In this document: positions 40,513-50,126 of the stretch, piece by piece
Numbering within the stretch: the stretch's first letter is position 1
How the letters are laid out: each line of letters opens with the position of its first letter
Source: Timaviella obliquedivisa GSE-PSE-MK23-08B
GTDB lineage: Bacteria; Cyanobacteriota; Cyanobacteriia; Elainellales; Elainellaceae
Reading direction: 5' to 3'
Assembly (NCBI GenBank): GCA_019358855.1
Contig: JAHHII010000006.1
Location: forward strand, 62,001-126,000
Length of the DNA: 64,000 bases
The notes under the pieces: generated by a model
Told to the model about the DNA's origin: nothing
The model's input: the letters and a program-made list of their open reading frames with translations, nothing else
Databases searched by the model: none
Translations under genes and position numbers: made by a program

Positions 40513-42360
40513 ATGTTTGTCAATAATATTAAACGTTATGCTGCTCAGATCTCTTACTTTCCTAGAACATTTCGTCTAATCTGGTCTGCATCAAAGCATT
40601 GGACTATTATTTGGAGTGTCCTGCTCGTTATTCAAGGTATTTTACCCGCCGTTACTGTTTATTTGACTCGCACCTTGGTCAACCAATTGCTAGTAGCGGT
40701 GGGTTCAGGGGTTTCTTGGGAAAGCGTACAAGTGATTTTGCTTCCGGCAACACTCATGGCGATCGTCATCCTGATGACGGAAGTGCTGCAAGGCGTTAGC
40801 GAATGGGTGCGAACTGCTCAATCTGATCTCGTGCAAGATTATATTAGCGGACTGGTTCATCAGCAGTCGGTTCGCATTGACTACGGTTGCTACGAATCTT
40901 CTGACTACAATGATCGCCTTGAGCAAGCCCGTGAAGGAGCCACGACACGACCGCTTGCATTGTTGGAAAACGCAGGCAGTCTGGTTCAAAATATCATTAC
41001 CCTGCTGGCAATGGCAGCGATTTTGCTCCCCTATGGTCAATGGTTGCCCATCCTTCTGTTTATTAGCGCCCTCCCTGCTTTTTATGTCGCCCTCCGGCTC
41101 AATATCCGACAGTACCAATGGTCGCAGCGGACAACGATCGATCGCCGCCGGTTGCACTACTACGATTCTCTACTAACAAATAGTTGGGTAGCCGCCGAAC
41201 TGCGCCTCTTCAATTTTGGCTCTTTTTTTCAAACTGCCTATCAGCGTCTACGGCAACGGCTGCGTCGTGAAACCATGACCCTTCTACGCGACCAAACCCT
41301 AAGCCGCTTGATGGCAGGGGCGATCGCTTTGGTGATCGCGGCTGGAACCATGACCTGGATGGGTCGCCAAGTCCTGCTCGGTCTAGTCACGCTAGGTGAT
41401 TTAGCACTTTTTTATCAGGCCTTTAACAAAGGGCAACTCATCATTAAATCGTTGCTAGGCAACCTGGGGCAAATCTACAAAAATAGCTTATTTATTAGTA
41501 ATTTGTTTGAGTTTTTAGAACTTAGCCCTGAAATTACCGATCCGCCTCAGCCTCTCGCCGTTCCTTCCCCACTTAAAAAAAGCGTCACCTTTCGCCAAGT
41601 AACCTTTCAATATCCTGGCAGCCAAGACGCAACCCTGGAAGATTTTAATCTCACCATTCCATCTGGCAAGATTGTTGCCATTGTCGGCGACAACGGTGCA
41701 GGTAAAAGTACGCTCATTAAACTTCTCTGTCGTTTTTATGATCCTCAAGCTGGTGGCATTGAACTGGATGGGATTGACCTACGTTCATTTTCAGTCGCAG
41801 ACCTGCGCAGTATGATCACAGTTCTGTTTCAAAATCCCATCCCCTACTACGTCACTGCCGCCGAAAGCTTAGCCCTGGGAGATTTATCCACAACGCCCAG
41901 CCCTGCTGAAATAGAACGAGCCGCCAAAGATGCAGGCATTCATGACAAAATTACGCGTTTACCTCAAGGCTATGGTTCCTTACTCGGAAAATGGTTCCCA
42001 GGGGGCAGCGATCTGAGCGGCGGTGAATGGCAACGCCTTGCCTTGGCACGAGCCTTTTTACGGCGGGCGCAGTTAATTATTTTAGATGAACCGACTAGCG
42101 CCATGGATCCTTGGGCTGAGTTTGATTGGTTAGAGCGGTTTCGGACTTTAGCCAATGGACGCACCGCGATCGTCATTACTCATCGCTTTACGTTAGCCAT
42201 GCGGGCTGATGTAATTCATGTGATGCGTGCCGGAAAAATTGTGGAATCAGGAAACCATGATGAACTGCTTGCCCAAGACGGACTGTATGCCCAGTCTTGG
42301 AAAACTCAAATGCAAACTTCTTCGGTTGCACCCCAGCAGCCTATTGCAAAATTCACCTAA
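40513..42360 (+). CDS. ABC exporter of the lasso cluster (D protein)
   Basis: 615 residues, a half transporter with six predicted membrane helices (about 25-330) and a C-terminal nucleotide-binding domain (about 355-600). Walker A GDNGAGKST (about 394), signature LSGGEW (about 500), Walker B LIILDEPTSAMD (about 518-529), switch His in VITHRF. No C39 peptidase domain, consistent with cleavage by B2 instead. It presumably exports the mature lasso peptide and gives immunity. Confidence 0.93.
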   Translation: MFVNNIKRYAAQISYFPRTFRLIWSASKHWTIIWSVLLVIQGILPAVTVYLTRTLVNQLLVAVGSGVSWESVQVILLPATLMAIVILMTEVLQGVSEWVRTAQSDLVQDYISGLVHQQSVRIDYGCYESSDYNDRLEQAREGATTRPLALLENAGSLVQNIITLLAMAAILLPYGQWLPILLFISALPAFYVALRLNIRQYQWSQRTTIDRRRLHYYDSLLTNSWVAAELRLFNFGSFFQTAYQRLRQRLRRETMTLLRDQTLSRLMAGAIALVIAAGTMTWMGRQVLLGLVTLGDLALFYQAFNKGQLIIKSLLGNLGQIYKNSLFISNLFEFLELSPEITDPPQPLAVPSPLKKSVTFRQVTFQYPGSQDATLEDFNLTIPSGKIVAIVGDNGAGKSTLIKLLCRFYDPQAGGIELDGIDLRSFSVADLRSMITVLFQNPIPYYVTAAESLALGDLSTTPSPAEIERAAKDAGIHDKITRLPQGYGSLLGKWFPGGSDLSGGEWQRLALARAFLRRAQLIILDEPTSAMDPWAEFDWLERFRTLANGRTAIVITHRFTLAMRADVIHVMRAGKIVESGNHDELLAQDGLYAQSWKTQMQTSSVAPQQPIAKFT

Positions 42361-42380
42361 CGCTGAACATTCACCCGATT

Positions 42381-43505
42381 ATGAAAACCCTATCTCCCTC
42401 TCTTCGTCAGCCAAAAGCCAGTATTCGTCCCGAAAACGAACTCATGTTTTGCTGTGCGCGTGTTCAAGTTGAGCCGCAAACCTCTCAACGAATTCAAGCC
42501 CTTATTCAACAAAATCTCGACTGGCAAGCAGTGATTCAACTGGCTTATCGACATGGTGTCATGCCACTGCTGTATAAAAATCTCCATGCCATCTCCCCTC
42601 AAGCAATGCCTGGGGCAGATTTTGAACAATTACGCCATTTATTTAAAGCCAACACGCAACGCAGTTTACTGTTGGCGGGAGAACTCGTCAAAATTTTAAC
42701 TCTGTTCAATCAGCATCAGATTGCAGCTGTGCCATACAAAGGGCCCGTTTTAGCCAATGCGGTATACGGGGGTGTAGCGTTTCGGCAATATTTTGACTTA
42801 GATATTGTAGTGCAGCAGCAAGACGTATTACCCGCTAAGTTACTGCTTATTGAACAGGGATATATCCCCAAAGATAAGATGAATGAACTAGAAGAAGAAG
42901 CGTTTTTACAATCACGAGATGAACATAACTACACCTTAATTCATACCGATAAAAGAATAGCAGTAGAACTTCACTGGCGAATTACACCGCGATCGACTTC
43001 AGTCATTGAACCTAAGCACTTTTGGGAACGGCTAGAACCTGATCTGTTTGCAGGCACTCAAATTGCCAATTTATCTCTTGAAGAATGGCTGCCTATTCTT
43101 TGTGTTCACGGTTCTCGCCATCGCTGGGAACGCTTAACTTGGCTATGCGATATTGCTGAAATTATGCGACTTCGCCCCGAGCTAGATTGGGATGCAGTCA
43201 TAGCCCGATCGCAAATTCTGGTGTGTCAACGGATGTTATTTTTGGGTGTGCTGCTGGCTCACCGTTTGCTTGATGCGCCTCTACCGATCGCCATTTTACA
43301 AAGAATGCAGACCCATTCAGAAGTAGTGACACTGGTGAATAGCACCTACCAGCAGCTTTTATCCGAAACCAAAGTATCAGATCAATTTTTAGGCAAAACG
43401 ATTTACCAAATCCGGGTCAGCGATCGCTTTCAGGAAAGGGCGATCTACCTGCAATCTTTTTTACAATGGCTGATTAATCCTGATAAAAGAGTTGTGCATC
43501 ATTAA
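42381..43505 (+). CDS. Nucleotidyltransferase-family tailoring protein of the lasso cluster
   Basis: 374 residues from the ATG at 42381, 20 bases after the exporter stop; the longer frame from 42297 overlaps the exporter. Motif VPYKGPVLANAVYGG then FDLDIVVQQQD (about 118-128) is the family's NTase core with its Asp pair. The remainder is helical. This family is recurrent in lasso clusters with a kinase. In the pseudomycoidin cluster the homologue is needed for addition of a hexose to the phosphorylated C terminus. Convergent with the next gene, overlapping by 3 bases. Confidence 0.88.
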   Translation: MKTLSPSLRQPKASIRPENELMFCCARVQVEPQTSQRIQALIQQNLDWQAVIQLAYRHGVMPLLYKNLHAISPQAMPGADFEQLRHLFKANTQRSLLLAGELVKILTLFNQHQIAAVPYKGPVLANAVYGGVAFRQYFDLDIVVQQQDVLPAKLLLIEQGYIPKDKMNELEEEAFLQSRDEHNYTLIHTDKRIAVELHWRITPRSTSVIEPKHFWERLEPDLFAGTQIANLSLEEWLPILCVHGSRHRWERLTWLCDIAEIMRLRPELDWDAVIARSQILVCQRMLFLGVLLAHRLLDAPLPIAILQRMQTHSEVVTLVNSTYQQLLSETKVSDQFLGKTIYQIRVSDRFQERAIYLQSFLQWLINPDKRVVHH

Positions 43506-43864
43506 GAGCTTTGAATCGGTTGGCGGTGAAGGCAGCGATCGCACGAGCCTTCTGGATTAATGGCGCATCGCAGCAGTTCCGATCGGGCATTGTACAAACA
43601 GGTCACATCACCAATAACCCAATAGCCATTCACTAAGCTCATGTCTGCTGGAGCATCAAACTTTTGAACGTAGAGAGCAACTTTACTCATTTGGTAACGC
43701 CCTGCCTTGAGATGATAATGATGCCGCCGCTCTAAAACCAGGTACGTTTGACCCTCAAATTCTAAATAGCCTCCGGGCTGAAGGTTTCCCTGTAACGATA
43801 GGTGACCCAGAACCGAATGGGAATGGCTGAAAATAATTTCTGCGGATAGAGAACTTAGCTCCAT
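43502..43864 (-). CDS. DUF6464 family protein
   Basis: 120 residues, conserved cyanobacterial family of unknown function. LQPGGYLEFEGQTYLVLERR followed by a segment ending in YVQK, then VNGYWVIGDVTCLYNARSEL and Cys-rich CAINPEGSCDRC near the end. The paired Cys (about 101-112) could bind metal. It marks the right edge of the lasso operon. Confidence 0.85.
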   Translation of the reverse strand: MELSSLSAEIIFSHSHSVLGHLSLQGNLQPGGYLEFEGQTYLVLERRHHYHLKAGRYQMSKVALYVQKFDAPADMSLVNGYWVIGDVTCLYNARSELLRCAINPEGSCDRCLHRQPIQSS

Positions 43865-43921
43865 AAGCGGATTAAGTATTCAACATTTTGAGAAAACCGA
43901 ATCACGATATAAATAAAATCT

Positions 43922-44018
43922 AGTTCCCCTGCCCCTTTAGGGAAGGGGTTAGGGGTTAGGTTTCGCCAACGCAGATAGAGACCTCTCCCCAAACCCCTCT
44001 CCTAAAGGAAAGGGGTTT
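43922..44018. repeat. Interspersed repeat, copy 1 (inverted copy at 58780-58878)
   Basis: About 97 bases, C/T-rich then G-rich, with partly self-complementary arms (CCCTTTAGGGAAGGGG and its counterpart CCTAAAGGAAAGGGG). The reverse complement is clearly similar to 58780-58878, including GAAACCTAACCCCTA. A cyanobacterial small dispersed repeat; no gene inside. Confidence 0.85.
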
Positions 44019-44033
44019 TGAGCAAGGTAGCTG

Positions 44034-46124
44034 TTAGGAGGCGGCGGCTGCCTGACGCTCTTTCGCTTCCTTAATCACCTCTTCAGCAATGTTGCTAGGA
44101 CAAGGTGAATAGTGCGAGAACGACATTGAGAACTGTCCACGCCCAGAAGTCATGGTGCGCAAATCGCCAATGTAGCCAAACATTTCACTGAGCGGCACAT
44201 CAGCTTTAATGCGCGCACCCGTTTGTCCAGTCTCTTGAGATTTCATCATGCCTCGGCGGCGGTTAAGGTCACCAATTACGTCGCCCATGTAGTCATCAGG
44301 GGTAAAAACATCGACGTTCATAATCGGTTCTAGAAGCTGCGGCCCAGCTTTAGGCATGGTTTGACGGTAAGCAGCTTTAGCAGCAATTTCAAAAGCGATC
44401 GCCGATGAGTCAACCGGGTGAAAGCCACCTTCTGTCAGCGTGAACTTCAAGTCCATGCAAGGAAATCCTGCCAACACGCCCTTATCAATACAACTCTCGA
44501 AGCCTTTTTGCACCGCCGGCCAGTATTCTCTAGGAACGCTGCCCCCCGTCACTTTCGACTCAAACAAGAAGCCTGTCCCCGGTTCACCCGGTTCCAAAAT
44601 GTAGTTGATTTTAGCGTACTGACCGGAACCACCCGACTGCTTTTTGTGGACATAGCCATCTTCGAGGCGCTTCGTAATCGACTCGCGGTAAGCAACCTGC
44701 GGTTCGCCCACTTCCACCTCAACGCCGTGGGTGCGCTTGAGAATATCCACCTTAATATCCAGGTGCAACTCGCCCATGCCTTTCAGAATGGTTTCGCCGC
44801 TCTCCTCATCCGTCATCATGTGGAACGAGGGATCTTCCTGCACCATTTTGGTCAGCGCTGCGCCCATCTTTTCTTCGCCGCCTTTCACCTTCGGCTTCAC
44901 CGAAATTGAAATCACGGGTTCTGGGAAAACCATGGGTTCTAGCGTTGCCGGATTTTTGGGATCACAAATGGTATGCCCGGTGCGAACGTTTTTCATACCC
45001 ACGATCGCCACAATATCGCCCGCCTGTGCCGACTCAATTTCTTCGCGAGAGTTGGCGTGCATTTCTACCAAACGGCTGATTCGCTCGGTTTTGCCTGTAG
45101 CAGTGTTCAGCACCGTATCGCCTTTAGAAAGCGTGCCAGAGTAAAGGCGAGTAAAGGTCAATGCGCCAAAGCGATCGTCCATAATCTTAAATGCCAATGC
45201 CCGCAGCGGCTTCTCAGGATCAACAATGGCAAACGCCCCAGTTTCATTTCCTTCCAAATCCACCTCAGGCTGAGGGAGAACTTCCATAGGGTTAGGCAAA
45301 TAATCCACAACGGCATCCAGCACCAACTGCACGCCCTTGTTTTTGAACGACGAACCGCAATAGGTCGGGAAAAACTTCAGGTCGCGAGTGCCCTTCCGAA
45401 TACACCGCTTGATATCTTCCAGGCTAGGCTCTTCGCCTTCCAAATACTGTTCCATGACAGCATCATCTTGCTCAACCGCCATCTCGATCAGTTGTTCGCG
45501 GTAAGTTTCGACTATTTCAGCCATGTCAGCCGGAACATCGGTAATGGTGTATCCTAACGGATCGCCCGAATCATCCCAAATCCAGGCTTTCCGAGTCAGC
45601 AAATCGACCATGCCACTGAACTTTTCTTCAATGCCGATCGGCAATACCATGACCAACGGCTTCGCGGCTAGGATTTGATCAACCTGCTTGACGACGCGGT
45701 AAAAGTCAGCACCCGTGCGATCGAGCTTATTGATGTAAATCAAGCGCGCCACTTTAGAATCGTTGGCATAGCGCCAGTTCGTTTCAGACTGAGGCTCAAC
45801 GCCGCCAGAGCCACAGAAAACCCCAACCCCACCATCCAGTACCTTCAGGGAGCGGTAAACTTCAATGGTGAAATCGACGTGACCGGGAGTATCAATAATG
45901 TTCAGTTGATGCTCGTTCCAAAAGCAGGTGGTGGCAGCCGACTGAATGGTGATGCCGCGCTCTTGCTCTTGCGCCATGAAGTCTGTTGTTGCTGCGCCCT
46001 CGTGAACCTCACCGATTTTGTGGATTTTTCCGGTTAGCTTCAAGATTCTTTCAGTGGTGGTGGTTTTGCCAGCATCAACGTGAGCGAAGATGCCGATATT
46101 TCGATAGCGAGTAAGATCTTTCAT
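44034..46124 (-). CDS. fusA: Elongation factor G
   Basis: 696 residues, full-length EF-G: GTPase G1 [12 protein letters not shown] (14-25), G2 RGITIQSA, G3 DTPGHVDF, G4 NKLD, then domains II-V. It drives ribosomal translocation. The gene is alone and not in the str operon (no rpsL, rpsG, tufA nearby). Its N-terminal sequence ([20 protein letters not shown]) fits the main type. Cyanobacteria often carry more than one EF-G gene, so this may be a paralogue. Several long open frames on the opposite strand are shadows. Confidence 0.96.
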   Translation of the reverse strand: MKDLTRYRNIGIFAHVDAGKTTTTERILKLTGKIHKIGEVHEGAATTDFMAQEQERGITIQSAATTCFWNEHQLNIIDTPGHVDFTIEVYRSLKVLDGGVGVFCGSGGVEPQSETNWRYANDSKVARLIYINKLDRTGADFYRVVKQVDQILAAKPLVMVLPIGIEEKFSGMVDLLTRKAWIWDDSGDPLGYTITDVPADMAEIVETYREQLIEMAVEQDDAVMEQYLEGEEPSLEDIKRCIRKGTRDLKFFPTYCGSSFKNKGVQLVLDAVVDYLPNPMEVLPQPEVDLEGNETGAFAIVDPEKPLRALAFKIMDDRFGALTFTRLYSGTLSKGDTVLNTATGKTERISRLVEMHANSREEIESAQAGDIVAIVGMKNVRTGHTICDPKNPATLEPMVFPEPVISISVKPKVKGGEEKMGAALTKMVQEDPSFHMMTDEESGETILKGMGELHLDIKVDILKRTHGVEVEVGEPQVAYRESITKRLEDGYVHKKQSGGSGQYAKINYILEPGEPGTGFLFESKVTGGSVPREYWPAVQKGFESCIDKGVLAGFPCMDLKFTLTEGGFHPVDSSAIAFEIAAKAAYRQTMPKAGPQLLEPIMNVDVFTPDDYMGDVIGDLNRRRGMMKSQETGQTGARIKADVPLSEMFGYIGDLRTMTSGRGQFSMSFSHYSPCPSNIAEEVIKEAKERQAAAAS

Positions 46125-46498
46125 AATTGCTCTGTTAGATTAAATGCAACAAACTGTTGGCGACCACCTGCAAGTGTCACGTAGAGGAAATCTGCTCTCA
46201 AAGCTAGTCCAGACTAGATTTTAATTCCTCAGAACTAAAATTTTTGCTTTTAGCTTGGGCAGCATGACTACATTACTAATTGTAAAGTGTGGCAGGTATA
46301 AAGGTTAAAGTAGTCTAGAAGATTGGGTATCTTGGTCAGCCAAAATATTTTTTGACCGTCTAAAAACACGCATAAATCACTCCAAACTGTCCACGCTAAG
46401 CTGCCCACCCCTATCGTCATGATCCAAAGTGCCTAACTGATTCTAGCGAGAGAACGGCAAATGGTGTTAAGAGGATATTTGAAAAGTATGAGAATGCC
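46125..46498. other. Divergent intergenic region, fusA / pheS
   Basis: 374 bases, AT-rich, expected to hold both promoters. No RNA gene or strong palindrome seen. Confidence 0.4.
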
Positions 46499-47932
46499 AT
46501 GCTGAACGTAGATAGAAATCAACTGACTGGCAAGCAACGTCAAGTTGTGCAGCTTTTACAACAGCAGTTGCAAATTCCTAGCTTGCAAGGCTTTTGTCAG
46601 CAGCACGACTTGGACTTTAATTTTGTTAAAGGTTTTTTGTTAGGTGGAACGCTAGATCGGTGGGTGCAAGTTCAAGCTTTACCCAACGAAACTTGGGTGC
46701 TAACTCCTAAGGGAGAAAGCGGCGAGGTGATGGGGTTTCCTTTAGCCGAAAAACTCTTGCAAGGGTGCAATCGACTGGAGCTACTCCAAACCCAACTAGG
46801 ATATGCTTTTAGACTTCATTACGGGGCGCTGCGGAAAGAAAATGCCGTAGATATGGGAATGCACGCTGGCAGCAAGGTCGTTGAGATTCTCGATCGCACG
46901 GTTTTAGAAAACTTTCAGCAGCGACAGGCAGCCTTGCAAAATTTAACCCATGCCAACTCTAGCGATCGCCACTGGTTAGCCGAACAAGGTTTGATCACGC
47001 AGTCAGAAGAACTGGATTACGCGCTGGCGATCGCCCCCACCCTACAAGATTTAGTCATTAAGCCCCTCGTCACGAACCTCACCACAGACCTGTTAATTTC
47101 AGGCAAATGGCAAGACGTAGAACTCAAGCCCTACAACATCCACGACGATGTTCCTGACATTGCCTATGGTCGAGCTACGCTGCTGACTCAGTGCATCCAG
47201 CGAATTCGCAATATTTTTCTCGGCATGGGTTTTGATGAAATGTCAGGATGCATTGTCGAGTCGGCGTTCTGGAATTTTGACGTACTGTTTACGCCCCAAG
47301 ACCACCCCGCCCGCGAAATCCAGGACACCTTTTACTTAGCCAATCCTGGCACGTTGCCGCTGCCCGATCGCCAGCTTGTTGAGCAAGTAAAACAAGTGCA
47401 TGAACAAAGCTATGGCGATGAATGGACAGAAGCAGAGGCTAGTAAAGCGATCTTGCGGGCACACACCACCCCATCAACCGCTCGGCGTTTGTATCAAGCC
47501 CAGGGGCAAAACGGAAAATACTTTTCCATTGATAAAGTATTCAGAAACGAAAACGTCGATCGCACCCATCTAGCCGAATTTCACCAAATTGAAGGCGTAG
47601 TCATTGGCGAACTTTTGAGCGTTCGCACCCTGATTGGCTACCTGACTTACTTTTATGAACAGCTTGGCTTCCAGCAGCTTAAGTTTAAGCCGACCTACAA
47701 TCCCTACACCGAGCCTTCGCTAGAAGTGTATGCCTACCACCCTCCCAGCCAAAAATATTTAGAGGTCGGCAACTCAGGCTTATTCCGCCCCGAAATGCTG
47801 GAGCCGTTGGGCTGTGGCGGCAAATCCACGATCGCTTGGGGATTAGGGCTAGAGCGAATCGCGATGATTTTGTACGACGTAGACAAGTTATCAAACCTCG
47901 TTGGCCCCGATATTAGCTTGCATTCTCCCTAA
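46499..47932 (+). CDS. pheS: Phenylalanyl-tRNA synthetase alpha subunit, archaeal/eukaryotic type
   Basis: 477 residues; the bacterial alpha subunit is about 330-350. It has an N-terminal winged-helix region (about 1-75, LTGKQRQVVQLLQQQ). The diagnostic archaeal/eukaryal block reads VESAFWNFDVLFTPQDHPAR (about 251-270), followed by DTFYL. Class II motif 2 is FRNENVDRTHLAEFHQIEG and motif 3 is GLGLERIAMILYDVD. The bacterial form differs at all these places. It charges tRNA-Phe together with the downstream beta subunit. The ATG at 46499 overlaps the preceding base run GCCATG; no strong Shine-Dalgarno. Probably acquired by transfer. Confidence 0.88.
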   Translation: MLNVDRNQLTGKQRQVVQLLQQQLQIPSLQGFCQQHDLDFNFVKGFLLGGTLDRWVQVQALPNETWVLTPKGESGEVMGFPLAEKLLQGCNRLELLQTQLGYAFRLHYGALRKENAVDMGMHAGSKVVEILDRTVLENFQQRQAALQNLTHANSSDRHWLAEQGLITQSEELDYALAIAPTLQDLVIKPLVTNLTTDLLISGKWQDVELKPYNIHDDVPDIAYGRATLLTQCIQRIRNIFLGMGFDEMSGCIVESAFWNFDVLFTPQDHPAREIQDTFYLANPGTLPLPDRQLVEQVKQVHEQSYGDEWTEAEASKAILRAHTTPSTARRLYQAQGQNGKYFSIDKVFRNENVDRTHLAEFHQIEGVVIGELLSVRTLIGYLTYFYEQLGFQQLKFKPTYNPYTEPSLEVYAYHPPSQKYLEVGNSGLFRPEMLEPLGCGGKSTIAWGLGLERIAMILYDVDKLSNLVGPDISLHSP

Positions 47933-47942
47933 AAAAACTCCT

Positions 47943-49589
47943 ATGCCCACAGTTTCGTTCTCTTTAGAATATTTACAGCGGTTAACCTTGATAACGCCAA
48001 AACAGCTTGAGCAACAGGCGTTTAACTATGGCTTGGAGGCAACGCTGCACCCCCATACCCTAGAGGTAGAAGTCACTGCCGATCGCCCCGACCTGTTGGC
48101 AGCAGAAGGATTTGCTCGTGCTGTCAATATCTACAATGGCAGTGTGCGCGCTGCTTCGCAGATACCGCCAGGGTCGCTCCCCGCAGCTTTAGAAGATTCT
48201 GGACGGATGGTTCAGGTTGATTCGTCAGTGCGATCGCTGCGTCCGTTTATTGGTGCATTAATTATTGAGCAAGTGGACTTAGGACAGGCAGGGTTAGATG
48301 CATTAATCCAATTTCAGGAAAAAATAACGCAAACCTTTGGGCGACATCGCAAAAAGATTGCAGTTGGGGTGTATGACTTATCTGCCATCACTGGAACCAT
48401 TGAATACACCACTGCCCACAAAGATACTTTGTCATTTGTGCCGATCCATAGTGACTCTGCCCTCACCGCCAGAGAGATTTTGGCTGAGCATCCTACCGGA
48501 AAACTCTATGCCCACACGTTGCCCGAAGGTGATTTTGTACCGGTTCTACGCGATTCTACAGGTCAGGTTTTATCGATGCCGCCTATCATTAACGCCAATG
48601 GTGTCGGTAACGTCACGCCTGATGCGCACAGTTTGTTCATTGACGTGACTGGAACCAGTGCAAAAGCTGTTACCGAAGTTGTTAATATTCTGGCGCACAA
48701 TTTCTTAGACTGCGGGGCACAAGTTAAAACTGTAACGATCGTCTCGGCAGACGGGCAAAGCATTACACCCGATTTACAGCCAAGGGCGATCGCTTTTTCT
48801 GCCCGTTTTCTCAACGAAATGGTCGGCACTAACATTGCCAAAAAAGATCTGCATACTTATCTTTCTCGTATGGGTTTAGAAACCACCGGAACCAACGTGA
48901 TTCTGGTGCCTACCTATCGCACTGACATTTTTAGTCAGATCGATATTGCTGGAGATTTAATGGTCGCAGTAGGGTTAGAAAATCTTAAAGCCGACTTAGG
49001 CGTAATCCGGTTTCATACAGGCACCGCCGATCCGCTCAAAGAACTGAGTCATACCGTCGGAGATTGGGCGCAGCGCATGGGCTTAATGGAGGTCAAAAGC
49101 TTTATCTTGACCGACCCAGAAATGCTAACGTTATTTTCACCCCATGCCATCCAAACTGAAAACGCTAAGAGCCGCAGTTATAGCGCTGCCCGCACTACTT
49201 TACAAGCAGGGTTATTAGAGATCCTCTCGCGCAATATTAGCGCGCCCAAGCCTATTAATCTCTACGAAATTGGGGAAGTGCTGCACGGGTCAGACACCGG
49301 AGAAGTATACGAAACGCTGTACTGGAGTTTTGCTAGTCTCGATTCTAGGGCTTCTTTTACCACTGCAAAATCCTATATTCAAACCCTGCTAAAGGCGTTA
49401 GAAACCCCTTACGAGTTAGTGGCTTGCCAAGAGCCGCGCTACATTCCCCATCGAGCCGCAACAGTGCAGGTCAAGGGGCGCAGCATCGGGCATTTTGGTG
49501 AGATTAACCCCAATATTCTGGAGTATTTTTCCTTCCCCGAACCCGTTTGTTCGGGCGAGTTAGATTGTCGGTGGCTAAGCTTGATCTAG
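47943..49589 (+). CDS. pheT: Phenylalanyl-tRNA synthetase beta subunit, archaeal/eukaryotic type
   Basis: 548 residues from the ATG at 47943, 10 bases after the pheS stop; the bacterial beta subunit is about 800 residues. It starts directly with MPTVSFSLEYLQ and has no N-terminal OB-fold/EMAP domain and no C-terminal ferredoxin-fold anticodon domain. LEVEVTADRPDLLAAEGFAR matches the B3/B4 entry of archaeal PheT, and VPTYRTDIFSQIDIAGDLMVA is the B5 segment. Ends with YEIGEVL and IGHFGEINPNILE. It forms the heterotetramer with the gene above and overlaps the convergent small gene by 4 bases. Confidence 0.88.
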   Translation: MPTVSFSLEYLQRLTLITPKQLEQQAFNYGLEATLHPHTLEVEVTADRPDLLAAEGFARAVNIYNGSVRAASQIPPGSLPAALEDSGRMVQVDSSVRSLRPFIGALIIEQVDLGQAGLDALIQFQEKITQTFGRHRKKIAVGVYDLSAITGTIEYTTAHKDTLSFVPIHSDSALTAREILAEHPTGKLYAHTLPEGDFVPVLRDSTGQVLSMPPIINANGVGNVTPDAHSLFIDVTGTSAKAVTEVVNILAHNFLDCGAQVKTVTIVSADGQSITPDLQPRAIAFSARFLNEMVGTNIAKKDLHTYLSRMGLETTGTNVILVPTYRTDIFSQIDIAGDLMVAVGLENLKADLGVIRFHTGTADPLKELSHTVGDWAQRMGLMEVKSFILTDPEMLTLFSPHAIQTENAKSRSYSAARTTLQAGLLEILSRNISAPKPINLYEIGEVLHGSDTGEVYETLYWSFASLDSRASFTTAKSYIQTLLKALETPYELVACQEPRYIPHRAATVQVKGRSIGHFGEINPNILEYFSFPEPVCSGELDCRWLSLI

Positions 49590-49882
49590 TCTTTAGCTGC
49601 CATGAGAGAAATAATCCAAACAATGACTCCCGCGTAGAGAATCTGAGACAGAAACAGGTCATTGTCTGGATCAGTCAACACTGCTGTCGTAGATTCAGGA
49701 ATTCGATCGAGCACAGAGTCGGATGCAGATTGGGCAAAAGCCCGATCGCCCTGAGAGATATACAATGGATCGCCCCACCCAACGCCCAAAAGTAAGATAA
49801 GCTGTCCTAACAAAATCTGCTTCCAAGTGGTGCTTCCTAGCCGTCGAAAATACGCTTGAACATTACAAATACGGGTAAGCAT
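49586..49882 (-). CDS. Small membrane protein
   Basis: 98 residues from the ATG at 49882; a longer frame reaches 49942 through a tandem repeat and is less likely. One hydrophobic segment (about 22-40, ILLGQLILLLGVGWG) and a second at the C terminus (about 79-95, ILYAGVIVWIISLM) flank a polar loop with Asp and Ser. No known family recognised. Possibly a secreted or thylakoid-membrane peptide; function unknown. Confidence 0.55.
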   Translation of the reverse strand: MLTRICNVQAYFRRLGSTTWKQILLGQLILLLGVGWGDPLYISQGDRAFAQSASDSVLDRIPESTTAVLTDPDNDLFLSQILYAGVIVWIISLMAAKD

Positions 49883-49892
49883 TACGACTTCC

Positions 49893-49922
49893 TTCAAGTG
49901 GTAGATATTCAAGTGGTAGATA
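49893..49922. repeat. 15-bp tandem duplication
   Basis: TTCAAGTGGTAGATA twice in direct succession (49893-49907, 49908-49922), just upstream of the small membrane protein gene. Confidence 0.95.
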
Positions 49923-50126
49923 TTGACCGATCGAATGCACACCCCGATAAGTCAGCCTTTCCAGACTCCGCAACCCTCGTAAATATACTGATACTATAGC
50001 GAAGACTTAGCTTGCTTGCTTTTTGTAACAGTTAAACCCAGTTTTTTAAATCTGTAGCTTTAAATACATTTCAATAGAGTAAAGACCGCTTCCCCCTGCC
50101 AACGATCGCGCCGATCGTGATGCCTT

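Noticed and set aside
44418-46037. Long open frames antisense to fusA
   Set aside because: Shadows of a strongly biased coding strand; no ribosome sites and no protein-like features.
49979-50000. NtcA site upstream of gdhA (GTA...TAC)
   Set aside because: Spacing is ten bases rather than the required eight.
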